From Sulfurospirillum cavolei (lineage in GTDB: Bacteria; Campylobacterota; Campylobacteria; Campylobacterales; Sulfurospirillaceae), in NCBI RefSeq assembly GCF_001548055.1, contig NZ_AP014724.1, forward strand, positions 992,001 through 1,056,000: 64,000 nucleotides of DNA, in the 5' to 3' direction. Below the pieces are notes generated by a model that was not told the origin of the DNA, ran no database searches, and saw only the letters and a program-made list of their open reading frames with translations. This document shows positions 56,652 through 63,961 of the stretch, one piece after another (within the stretch, counting starts at the first letter, position 1; every line of letters starts with the position of its first letter). The position numbers and the translations under genes were made by a program.

Positions 56652-57077
56652 TTAGGGTTGGCAATCTTTGTATTGAACGGAAAATTTAAACAATTCGGTG
56701 TTGTTTAGATCGTAGAAAACGTAAACGAAAACGGCACCGTGTTTTAACAACTGCTTGATCTCTTCATCGCTACACAAATAGCTTCGATTGTTCTCAAACG
56801 TCGTTTTGATGAGCGTACCTTTGTCGGTTTTCAGGATGGTTTGAATCATCTCGTTATGCGAATTGATGCGGTTACGGTACTCGATCGCGTTTTGAAAACT
56901 CACGACGTCCACGAGTGTGGTGTAGTCGTCCAAAAGCATCGGAATATGCTCTTTGGTGCCGTCTTTGATAATCGATAAAATTTTAGGAATATCTTCCTCT
57001 TTGAAATTATCGTCGTCGGTGACGTCATTGGCGAAAAGCGACGTGAGAAGTGCTACAATAATCGCGTATTTTTTCAT
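56652..57077 (-). CDS. Exported protein of unknown function
   Basis: A 141-residue protein with a signal peptide (about 1-16, ending SLFA). The mature part is acidic at the start (NDVTDDDNFKEED), then alpha/beta with two cysteines (in RSYLCSDEE and the last QYKDCQP) that may pair. No family recognised. It is convergent with clpB and divergent from the cysteine-rich gene. Confidence 0.6.
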   Translation of the reverse strand: MKKYAIIVALLTSLFANDVTDDDNFKEEDIPKILSIIKDGTKEHIPMLLDDYTTLVDVVSFQNAIEYRNRINSHNEMIQTILKTDKGTLIKTTFENNRSYLCSDEEIKQLLKHGAVFVYVFYDLNNTELFKFSVQYKDCQP

Positions 57078-57152
57078 AACCTTATTCCTTTGAGCGAATT
57101 TTACTATAAAATTCTCAATATAACGGTCTTTTTTTCAAGGAAACGACAAATT

Positions 57153-57593
57153 ATGAGCTATTTGCATTGGTTTGAAGCACATGCTAACAAACATCACGCG
57201 ATTATCGTTAAACTTTTGATGCAAAAGATGTCCAAAGAAGCGATCATCGACTATTTTACGTTTGAAAAAATGCGCTTGAACGAGCCGGATTTTTGCCCTT
57301 TGTATGGAGATTGTCAAAAGTGCCATACGATGGAGAAACTGAATTGTTATTTGTGCGCTTGCCCGCATTTTCGGTTTAACGATGAGGGTATTGCGTGCCG
57401 CGAAGGGATAACGTATAAAAGCACTTGTGCGATCGATTCACGCAAGGGACGATACGCGGTTTTTGAAAATGTTGCGCATTTGGATTGTTCTTTGTGCACG
57501 GTTCCCCATACCGAAGCGTTTATCGCAAAACACTTCGATTTGGAGTGGAAACACCTTATGAGAGCGTGTCTTGAGCATGCTCTAAAGGCGTAG
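57153..57593 (+). CDS. Cysteine-rich small protein, possible metal or Fe-S binder
   Basis: A 146-residue cytosolic protein with eleven cysteines after the start at 57153. They cluster as CPLYGDCQKC, then LNCYLCACPHF, then ACREG, TCAID and DCSLCTVPH. The CX5CX2C and CXXCXC spacing suggests binding of zinc or an iron-sulfur cluster. No known domain recognised. AAGGAAACG lies upstream, a little far. An in-frame start 63 bases earlier exists but has no site. Its end overlaps the convergent RraA-like gene by 38 bases. Confidence 0.65.
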   Translation: MSYLHWFEAHANKHHAIIVKLLMQKMSKEAIIDYFTFEKMRLNEPDFCPLYGDCQKCHTMEKLNCYLCACPHFRFNDEGIACREGITYKSTCAIDSRKGRYAVFENVAHLDCSLCTVPHTEAFIAKHFDLEWKHLMRACLEHALKA

Positions 57594-58053
57594 CACTTAG
57601 GATGATTCCGTCGCGATCGGCGTAAAGATAGTCGCCTTCATTGAACGTTACGCCGCCGAACGAGAAGCTTACATGTAAGCTTCCTTCTTGAGGTTCCATC
57701 GTCTTTTTCGGACATGTTCCCAATGCAAAAAGCCCTACATCGATCTCTTTCGTATTTTTAGTATCGCGGACGTAACCGTTGATCACGATTCCTGCCCAGT
57801 GATTTTCATACGCGAATTTCATCAAATTATCGCCGACGACGGCCGTGTATGCGGCATGGACGTCGACGACGGCAATGCGTCCGGCACCTTCACTTTTGAG
57901 CAGTTCGACTAACGTTTTGTTATTGCCAAAGAGTTGAACGGTAACGATAGAGCCGAAGATGCGTTTGCGTCCGCCGTAGGATTTGAAAAGAGGATCGAGA
58001 ACGCGAACGTGATTAGGATAGGCATCGCAAAGGTCTGCGGTGTAAAATTTCAT
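57556..58053 (-). CDS. rraA: RraA-family protein (RNase E inhibitor-like or aldolase-like)
   Basis: A 165-residue protein of the RraA/HMG-aldolase fold. Hallmarks: DLCDAYPNHVRVLDP at the N-terminus, VVDVHAAYTAVVGDNL, WAGIVINGYVRDT with the Arg-Asp pair, and a final YLYADRDGIILS. E. coli RraA inhibits RNase E, while relatives with the same fold are class II aldolases; which applies is undecided, and the Asp usually preceding the GD loop is conserved. Contains an exact TTACATGTAA (57669-57678). About 20 bases separate it from the cytochrome gene upstream. Confidence 0.8.
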   Translation of the reverse strand: MKFYTADLCDAYPNHVRVLDPLFKSYGGRKRIFGSIVTVQLFGNNKTLVELLKSEGAGRIAVVDVHAAYTAVVGDNLMKFAYENHWAGIVINGYVRDTKNTKEIDVGLFALGTCPKKTMEPQEGSLHVSFSFGGVTFNEGDYLYADRDGIILSATPLEHAQDTLS

Positions 58054-58074
58054 AAGGGCTCCTTGTGTTACTTG

Positions 58075-58431
58075 TTATTTGAAAAGGCGTATCAGGTTGT
58101 CTTGAGTGGACATGGGTGAACGCTTCGGTACGGTAAAATCGACTTTTTCTTCATGGCAAGAACCGCAGAGTTTGAGTTCTTGATGTGCTCCGACGTCTTT
58201 TTGCGCATAAACGTTTTCACGTGAATGACAATCAAAGCAGTCTTTTCCGCATTGCCCTTTTTCGGAGGGTTTATTGTGACATGTAATGCACTCTTTTAAT
58301 ACGAAATGGTTGGAATCGTCGATATGAGGTTGCAGTTTGGGATGACACTCCAAGCAACTGCCTCCGCATGCCGATACGTTAGTGCCGAAAGCCGCTAGAA
58401 AAATGCTACACGCGAGTAAAATACGATACAT
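58075..58431 (-). CDS. Small periplasmic tetraheme cytochrome c
   Basis: A 118-residue protein with a signal peptide (about 1-21) and four CXXCH heme sites: CLECH, CITCH, CFDCH and CGSCH, in 60-odd residues. Extra His residues supply axial ligands. Two further cysteines precede the first site (ACGGSC). Such small tetraheme proteins carry electrons in anaerobic respiration; the partner is not evident nearby. A final segment (about 95-118) has no heme. It is upstream of the RraA-like gene with a 21-base gap, and divergent from the glutamate mutase operon. Confidence 0.85.
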   Translation of the reverse strand: MYRILLACSIFLAAFGTNVSACGGSCLECHPKLQPHIDDSNHFVLKECITCHNKPSEKGQCGKDCFDCHSRENVYAQKDVGAHQELKLCGSCHEEKVDFTVPKRSPMSTQDNLIRLFK

Positions 58432-58519
58432 GCTAAAACTTTTTCAAAAAATTTGTGTTAATTATACTTTAATAAGGTTAAGATAAAATACAAAATTATT
58501 CAAAATTTAGGCTAAAAGA

Positions 58520-58927
58520 ATGAAAGTTGTCACGGGCGTAGTCGGCAACGATATTCACGTGGTCGCTAACCGACTCATCGATATATCGTTACAAGCAAGA
58601 GGGTTTGAAGTGTTTAATCTGGGTGTCAACACTTCATTGGAAGAGTTTATCGACGCGGTGGTTGAAACCGACGCCGACATTTTGCTGATCTCGTCACTCA
58701 ACGGCGAAGCGGAAGGGTGGTGTAGAGATTTGCAGTTTTTGCGCTCCGAGTATAACTTGCGTGAAGACGTTATCTTTGTGATCGGCGGCAACTTAGCCGT
58801 GGGTGAAGCCAACCAAGACGATATTATCCCCAAATACCGATCTTACGGGTTCGATCTCGTGTTCCATCAAGTCGATCTCAATACCGGTTTAGACGAGTTA
58901 GAGCGATACGTCAAGGAGCGCGCATGA
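58520..58927 (+). CDS. glmS: Glutamate mutase sigma (S) subunit, B12-binding
   Basis: A 135-residue cobalamin-binding subunit (MutS/GlmS of methylaspartate mutase, not the mismatch repair protein). The B12 motif reads DIHVVA (Asp11 and His13), i.e. DXHXXG with the Gly replaced by Ala16. Then come SSL (58-60) in ILLISSLNGEAEGW and GG (89-90) in FVIGGNLAVG, the other conserved cobalamin contacts. It binds adenosylcobalamin with the E subunit encoded next, and overlaps it by 4 bases. First gene of a four-gene operon. Confidence 0.9.
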   Translation: MKVVTGVVGNDIHVVANRLIDISLQARGFEVFNLGVNTSLEEFIDAVVETDADILLISSLNGEAEGWCRDLQFLRSEYNLREDVIFVIGGNLAVGEANQDDIIPKYRSYGFDLVFHQVDLNTGLDELERYVKERA

Positions 58928-60288
58928 GTTTGTTGCAAAAAGAGCGCGACGTCATTACGCGCAACGAATACGCCGACACGTTTGATTTTGCCGAGATTGA
59001 AAATTTTATCGCGAATGCTCCCAAAGAGCTTTTTATCACGCATCATTTTAAAAAACGCGACCGTCTTTTGGTTCAGCCGCGCGGCGGTTTCCCGACTTAT
59101 AAAAAGATGTTTGAACTCTACGAAACGTTTATGGGTGCCGACATCGACGTTTTGCCCTTGACGGTGGATAGTAACACGCGCCTCAACGACTATGCGATGG
59201 CGCAAAAGATGCTTCGCCTCTCCGAAGAGAACGAGATGGACATGCTCAACGGCTATCCGCTTGTCAATCACGGTTATCGAACGACCAGAAAAATGATCAC
59301 ACACTTTAACAAACCCGTTAGCCTTCGCCACGGTACGCCCGATGCGAGGCTTTTGGTGGAAACCGCTTTGGCGTCGGGTATTTTTGAGATCGAGGGCGGA
59401 CCGATTACGTACATGTTGCCTTACTCGAAAAACTTTCCGCTCGATAAAGCCTTCTTGTACTGGAAATACGTCGACAAAGTCTGTGCGCTTTACTCCAAAC
59501 TCAACGAGCCGATCAATCGTGAATCGTTCGGTCCTCTCACGGCAACGCTCGTTCCGCCGTGCATCGTTATCGTGATCCAGCTCATCGAGATGCTTCTATC
59601 GTTGGAAGAAGGCGTCAAATCCTTTTCGGTCAGTTTCTCGCAAAACGGCTCGATGATGCAAGACATCGTCACGTCCAATGTCTTAAAGAAATTGGCACGC
59701 GAATACGCCGATACGTTTGGAAGTCAAGATGCCATCATCAATCTCGTTTACCATCAGTGGATGGGTGCGTTTCCGCGCAACAAAGAACTCTCCGACCAGC
59801 TGATCAATACCAACACGGTCATTGCCGCGATGGTTAGAGCCGATAAAATCATCATCAAAACGCGCGACGAGGCGTTTGGAATTCCGACCATGCAATGCAA
59901 TGCCCAATCGGTCGCTAATACCAAATATACGCTTCGTACTCTCAAAGGACTTCCCGTGATGAGCGATGCCGAAGAAGAGGAAAATCTTGAGTTGGAAGTA
60001 CGGGCGTTAATGGATGCGGTCATGAACGATCCTGCCGATACCTTGTGGCGGAAAGTGTTTAACACTATCAAAAGCGGACTTATCGACGTGCCGTTTTCGC
60101 CGCACATCATCAACCATAACGCCGTGATTACGATTCGAGACGATCAAGGCAATATCCGCATCATCGATAAAGGAAAGCTTCCGTTACCGGAACGCTGTTT
60201 TGCGTATGAAAAATCCAAAGTCAATTTACCGGAAAGTAAAACCGAAGTCATCAACAAAATTATCCACGACATAGGAGCCATGCTATGA
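58924..60288 (+). CDS. glmE: Glutamate mutase epsilon (E) subunit
   Basis: A 454-residue TIM-barrel subunit that converts L-glutamate to (2S,3S)-3-methylaspartate by a radical mechanism with B12. Blocks: QPRGGFPTYKKMFEL, LNGYPLVNHGYR, LRHGTPDARLL, FEIEGGPITYMLPYSKN, INRESFGPLTATLVPP. The three Arg of the substrate claw are placed at 53, 86 and 135 with Glu157; spacings 33, 49 and 22 match 66, 100, 149 and 171 in the Clostridium enzyme, as I recall. This points to a true glutamate mutase. Overlaps GlmS and GlmL genes by 4 bases each. Confidence 0.92.
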   Translation: MSLLQKERDVITRNEYADTFDFAEIENFIANAPKELFITHHFKKRDRLLVQPRGGFPTYKKMFELYETFMGADIDVLPLTVDSNTRLNDYAMAQKMLRLSEENEMDMLNGYPLVNHGYRTTRKMITHFNKPVSLRHGTPDARLLVETALASGIFEIEGGPITYMLPYSKNFPLDKAFLYWKYVDKVCALYSKLNEPINRESFGPLTATLVPPCIVIVIQLIEMLLSLEEGVKSFSVSFSQNGSMMQDIVTSNVLKKLAREYADTFGSQDAIINLVYHQWMGAFPRNKELSDQLINTNTVIAAMVRADKIIIKTRDEAFGIPTMQCNAQSVANTKYTLRTLKGLPVMSDAEEEENLELEVRALMDAVMNDPADTLWRKVFNTIKSGLIDVPFSPHIINHNAVITIRDDQGNIRIIDKGKLPLPERCFAYEKSKVNLPESKTEVINKIIHDIGAML

Positions 60289-61478
60289 GTAAACTACTGA
60301 TCGACGTGGGTAGTACCTATTTTAAAGTGTGTCAGCAAAGCGGTATTAACCAATATTTTCGCGATTTTAACAAAGATATTTTTGATGATTTGCTCAATAA
60401 ATGCGGCGATATTTTTTCCAACTACGCAAAAGAAGACATCTATATTTGCTCTTCCGCTAACGGCGGTTTAAGTACACTCATTATCGGTCTTACCAATTCG
60501 TTCAGCCTCAAATTTGCCAAAAACATCGCATTTAACTCGGGGATTAACATCATCGATACGATTTTGTACCATAAAATCGACGAAGCCAAAGCACCGGGAG
60601 AACTGATTGACGTGGTTATTCTCGTCGGCGGGATCGACGGTATCGCAAACGTGTTTGACGAAAAGTTGTTTCACTTTTTACGCAATGTTCATTACAACAA
60701 CATCGTGTACGTCGGCACAAAACAAGACGCAATGTTTTTGAGCGAAAACATTCAAGAGCTTAAAGTGCTTGGAAACATCATCACCGAAAAGCTACATGTC
60801 AACGGCGGCGAGCTGAAAGAATACTTGACCAATCTGTATCAAGCCGATATCGTCGGCAAAGAGGACATCAAACACCTCTACGCTATCACGGCCAATCAAA
60901 TCTATTCTACGCCTTACATCGTCAATCGCTCTTTACCGCTGATTGACGCCAATTTTGACGTGGTCAATCCGTTCATCGTCGTAGACATCGGCGGCGCAAC
61001 GACCGATATTCATTACAGCCGTGATTTGGTGCGCGACAATATCGTCAGCGAAAGCGGATTTGACCGTTTGGTGTTTAAAAAACTGGGCGTCTATAAATCA
61101 CGTGAGACGCTGATCTTTGCCGCCAAAAACAACGAGTTCGTGTACGAGCTTTTGGCGTATTTGAACGTAACGGAAAATATCTTGGAAGAAGAGAGCGAAA
61201 AAGCACTTCGCATTTTGATGCAGCTCTCCATTTTCTTGGTGCTTTACAAAGTCTCGCGCTTGCACCCGTTGTACGTAACGCTACATCTTGAACAGCTCAA
61301 AACCGTCGTATTAACGGGCGGTATCACTAAAGTGCTTTCGTATGAAGAGGCGGAGAGCATTATGCAGTTTTTCTATAAAAAAGTATTAGGACTTCACGCC
61401 ATACCCAACATCGTGATGGATTACGAGTATGCCATTTGGACGCTTGGCATGCAAAACGATACCGCTTCAAGGAGCTAA
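60285..61478 (+). CDS. glmL: Glutamate mutase-associated ASKHA protein GlmL (MutL)
   Basis: A 397-residue actin-fold ATPase-like protein that accompanies glutamate mutase, thought to repair or reactivate it. ATP loops: LLIDVGSTYFKVC at the N-terminus and PFIVVDIGGATTDIHYS (about 224-240), and VVLTGGITKVLSY near 340. It is shorter than typical GlmL (about 460 residues in Clostridium, as I recall). Name MutL here is unrelated to mismatch repair. Overlaps glmE by 4 bases and is followed directly by the AMP ligase gene. Confidence 0.87.
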   Translation: MSKLLIDVGSTYFKVCQQSGINQYFRDFNKDIFDDLLNKCGDIFSNYAKEDIYICSSANGGLSTLIIGLTNSFSLKFAKNIAFNSGINIIDTILYHKIDEAKAPGELIDVVILVGGIDGIANVFDEKLFHFLRNVHYNNIVYVGTKQDAMFLSENIQELKVLGNIITEKLHVNGGELKEYLTNLYQADIVGKEDIKHLYAITANQIYSTPYIVNRSLPLIDANFDVVNPFIVVDIGGATTDIHYSRDLVRDNIVSESGFDRLVFKKLGVYKSRETLIFAAKNNEFVYELLAYLNVTENILEEESEKALRILMQLSIFLVLYKVSRLHPLYVTLHLEQLKTVVLTGGITKVLSYEEAESIMQFFYKKVLGLHAIPNIVMDYEYAIWTLGMQNDTASRS

Positions 61479-61479
61479 G

Positions 61480-63051
61480 ATGTCAATCAATTGTATTCGT
61501 GCATTAATAGAAAAAGCCGCCGTTGTCTGCCCCGATAAAATTGCCGTTATCGACGGAGCCAAAAAACTTAGCTACGGTGAGCTCTTTAAAAAAGTCAATC
61601 AAGTCGCACGCTATTTTAGCGAATTGGAATTACCGAGCGGCTCGCGCATCGGTATTTATTCGCATAAAAGTAGTGAGCAGATTATCGCTATGTTGGCGGT
61701 GCTTTCAACCGAGCATATTTTCGTCCCCATTTCGCGTCTTTTAAAATCCGAACAAGTCGAGCACATCATCAAAGATTGCGGGATTTCGTGCATTATTACC
61801 GATAAAAATAAGATCAAAAATATCGATGCAATCGACTATAGCGGTAAAATTATGACCTATGAGGCAAGCGAACGCGACATCGTTTCGTTTGAAGAAATTT
61901 ACAAATGTTGCAGCGATGTTTATACATGTAACATCGGCGATTATAAAAATGCGGCAATTACGTACAGTTTCGGTTTGACGGGTTTTCCGCGCGGTATCGT
62001 CATTACCCATCGTAATTTAATCGACAGTGCACGCGTTGTTTCCAACTACCTTGAACTTAAAGAAGAAGACGTCATTTCGGGAACATTACCGTTTATTTTA
62101 GACTACGGTCTCAATCAGCTTTTTGTTTCGATCTATCATCATGCGACCTTGGCACTTCATTCTTTGGTTCTTCCGGCCGATTTTTTCAACCATCTTATCA
62201 ACGATAAAGTGACCGTTTTACCGGTGATGCCGCCGCACATTACCCAAATGTTTGACGATAGTAGCCGAATTCCCAATGCCAAATTATTGCAAAACGTGCG
62301 CATCGTGACCTCTTCAGGCGGTAAAATTACGCCGAAAATGATCCACGACATCGAAGCACATTTTAAAAACGCTAAGTTTTATTCGATGCACGGTTTAACC
62401 GAAGCATTTCGTTCGACTTACCTCGATCCGGCACAACTTAAAATTCGTCCTAATTCCATCGGTAAACCGATTCCGGGCGTTGAAATTCACGTGATCAACG
62501 AACAAGGCTTGGAGTGTGCGCCTAGAGAAATCGGCGAGCTCATTCATCGAGGCGGTTATATTTATAAAGGCTATTGGAAATCCAAAGAAGATACGCAAAA
62601 ACGTTATAAAAGCGTCGATATTTTGAAAAAAATCGTGAACCTAGAGGGCGATTTGACCGATGAAATCGTTGTTGCCAGCGGTGATTTCGTTTATCGAGAC
62701 GAAGAGGGGTATTTGTATTTCGTCTCTCGTAAAGACGACATGATTAAAGTCAGCGGTTTTCGTATTAGCCCTTACGAGATTGAAAGCGTCGTTTACGATA
62801 AACTTCCGAGCGTAGCACAATGTGCTGTTTTTTCCATTGAAAACGAAAAAACGGAAGAAGAAATCGTCATGGTTTACGGTGCTATAAGGGAAATTCCGAA
62901 AAATGAAATTCTTTTCGAGTTGAAAAAACATTTGCCCAATCATATGATTCCTTCGATTATCGTTTACAAAGAAAAGTTGCCGCAAACGAGTCCGAGTGAA
63001 GTCAAAATTGACAAAGAAGCTTTACGAAAAGAGGTCTTGGAACTTCGTTAG
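61480..63051 (+). CDS. AMP-forming acyl/aminoacyl ligase, carrier-protein-ligase-like
   Basis: A 523-residue ANL adenylating enzyme. ATG 61480 follows AAGGAG. The region with TLPFILDYGLNQLF (about 202-215) matches exosortase-associated acyl-CoA ligases and proline-carrier-protein ligases. Core motifs: phosphate loop YSFGLTGFPRG (162-172) in place of YSSGSTGXPKG, so two Ser and the Lys are changed; YSMHGLTE (301-308), Asp402, VSRKDDMIKVSGFRISPYEIE, and Lys509 in PQTSPSEVKID. It probably activates an acid as adenylate; the operon suggests 3-methylaspartate or glutamate, which is inference. It begins 1 base after glmL. Confidence 0.8.
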   Translation: MSINCIRALIEKAAVVCPDKIAVIDGAKKLSYGELFKKVNQVARYFSELELPSGSRIGIYSHKSSEQIIAMLAVLSTEHIFVPISRLLKSEQVEHIIKDCGISCIITDKNKIKNIDAIDYSGKIMTYEASERDIVSFEEIYKCCSDVYTCNIGDYKNAAITYSFGLTGFPRGIVITHRNLIDSARVVSNYLELKEEDVISGTLPFILDYGLNQLFVSIYHHATLALHSLVLPADFFNHLINDKVTVLPVMPPHITQMFDDSSRIPNAKLLQNVRIVTSSGGKITPKMIHDIEAHFKNAKFYSMHGLTEAFRSTYLDPAQLKIRPNSIGKPIPGVEIHVINEQGLECAPREIGELIHRGGYIYKGYWKSKEDTQKRYKSVDILKKIVNLEGDLTDEIVVASGDFVYRDEEGYLYFVSRKDDMIKVSGFRISPYEIESVVYDKLPSVAQCAVFSIENEKTEEEIVMVYGAIREIPKNEILFELKKHLPNHMIPSIIVYKEKLPQTSPSEVKIDKEALRKEVLELR

Positions 63052-63106
63052 AACCTTGCGTATCTTGGAGTTCTTAATCGAATCTTATGCAATTTTTAAG
63101 TAAAGC

Positions 63107-63127
63107 TAAGGTAAAATCCATACCTTA
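63107..63127. repeat. Dyad upstream of rpmH
   Basis: TAAGGTA (63107-63113) and TACCTTA (63121-63127) are a perfect inverted repeat with a 7-base loop, 27 bases before the rpmH ATG, overlapping a possible TAAAAT -10 box (63112-63117). Confidence 0.4.
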
Positions 63128-63154
63128 AATTATTTTTACAGAAGGAAACTTTCG

Positions 63155-63289
63155 ATGAAAAGAACGTATCAACCTCACAGTACCCCTAAAAAGCGTACAC
63201 ACGGTTTTAGAGAGAGAATGAAAACCAAAGGCGGACGTAAAGTCATTGCAGCACGTCGTGCTAAAGGAAGAAGAAGATTGGCCGCTTAA
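63155..63289 (+). CDS. rpmH: 50S ribosomal protein L34
   Basis: A 44-residue, strongly basic protein beginning [18 protein letters not shown] and ending AKGRRRLAA, the L34 sequence. AAGGAAAC precedes the ATG. Its last codons overlap the rnpA reading frame, and AAAGGAAG at 63263-63270 in this gene can serve as the ribosome-binding site of rnpA. Confidence 0.97.
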   Translation: MKRTYQPHSTPKKRTHGFRERMKTKGGRKVIAARRAKGRRRLAA

Positions 63290-63615
63290 GGGCGTATGAA
63301 ACTCTCAAGGAAACACGAGAGTATTCATATATTTACAATCACGGGAAAAAATGGCACTACGAAGGTGCCCTTGTTTTTTACTTGAACGATACGACAAAAA
63401 GGGTTGGATTTACCGCGAGTAAAAAAGTCGGTAATGCTATTAAACGCAATTTAGCCAAACGAAGGCTTCGGGCAATTTTTTTAGATATACAACCTACGTT
63501 GAACGACGGTGTTTATGTTTTTGTTGCAAAAGAGAAGATACACCAATTATCCTACGAGGCACTCAAAAAAGGGATAATATGGTCTATGAAAAAGTTGAAC
63601 TGTGTTAAAGAATGA
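63277..63615 (+). CDS. rnpA: Ribonuclease P protein component, probable ATT start
   Basis: Protein subunit of RNase P, which matures tRNA 5' ends. The RnpA core is clear: [17 protein letters not shown], then [20 protein letters not shown] and KRRLRAIF, the RNR-type motif (KRNLAKRR). Upstream of a late TTG (63382) the frame continues with good homology-like sequence ([15 protein letters not shown]) to a stop at 63262, yet has no ATG, GTG or TTG. ATT at 63277 lies 8 bases after AAAGGA and gives a 112-residue protein. The start overlaps rpmH, and the stop overlaps yidD (ATGA). Confidence 0.85.
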   Translation: MGRLRAYETLKETREYSYIYNHGKKWHYEGALVFYLNDTTKRVGFTASKKVGNAIKRNLAKRRLRAIFLDIQPTLNDGVYVFVAKEKIHQLSYEALKKGIIWSMKKLNCVKE

Positions 63616-63950
63616 AATCCTTGACATTGTGGCTTATAAAACTGTACCAAAAGTTTTTGACGCTTTTTAGTTACGGAAGTTGTAGGTATTATCCGACATG
63701 TTCGCAATACGCAAAAGAACAACTTTTGTACAATGGTTTTTTCAAAGCACTTTGGTACAGTGTTATACGCATTTTAAAATGCAATCAACTTTTTGTAGGC
63801 GGAATCGATTATCCTATCGTTCGCAAAGTGTTTGCCGCTCCTTCTTTTGTACATGTAAAACGGATTTCCTCACAACGTGTTGTTTATTGGTTCGTGCCAA
63901 AAGGCACACAAAGTTTTTACATCGTAAAAGCTTTTAAAACATTGAAATAA
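63612..63950 (+). CDS. yidD: Membrane protein insertion efficiency factor YidD
   Basis: A 112-residue membrane-associated protein of the YidD family: LIKLYQKFLTLFSYGSCRYYPTCSQYAKEQL at about 8-38, with the three conserved Cys in GSCRYYPTCSQYA (quoted in short) and NGFFKALWYSVIRILKCN. It assists YidC. It overlaps rnpA (ATGA) and precedes yidC, the usual order. Confidence 0.94.
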   Translation: MKSLTLWLIKLYQKFLTLFSYGSCRYYPTCSQYAKEQLLYNGFFKALWYSVIRILKCNQLFVGGIDYPIVRKVFAAPSFVHVKRISSQRVVYWFVPKGTQSFYIVKAFKTLK

Positions 63951-63961
63951 AGGGAATCTCA

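Noticed and set aside
58520-61478. Reading GlmS and GlmL as the mismatch repair proteins MutS and MutL
   Set aside because: The proteins have a B12-binding and an ASKHA fold; names are shared only through methylaspartate mutase nomenclature.
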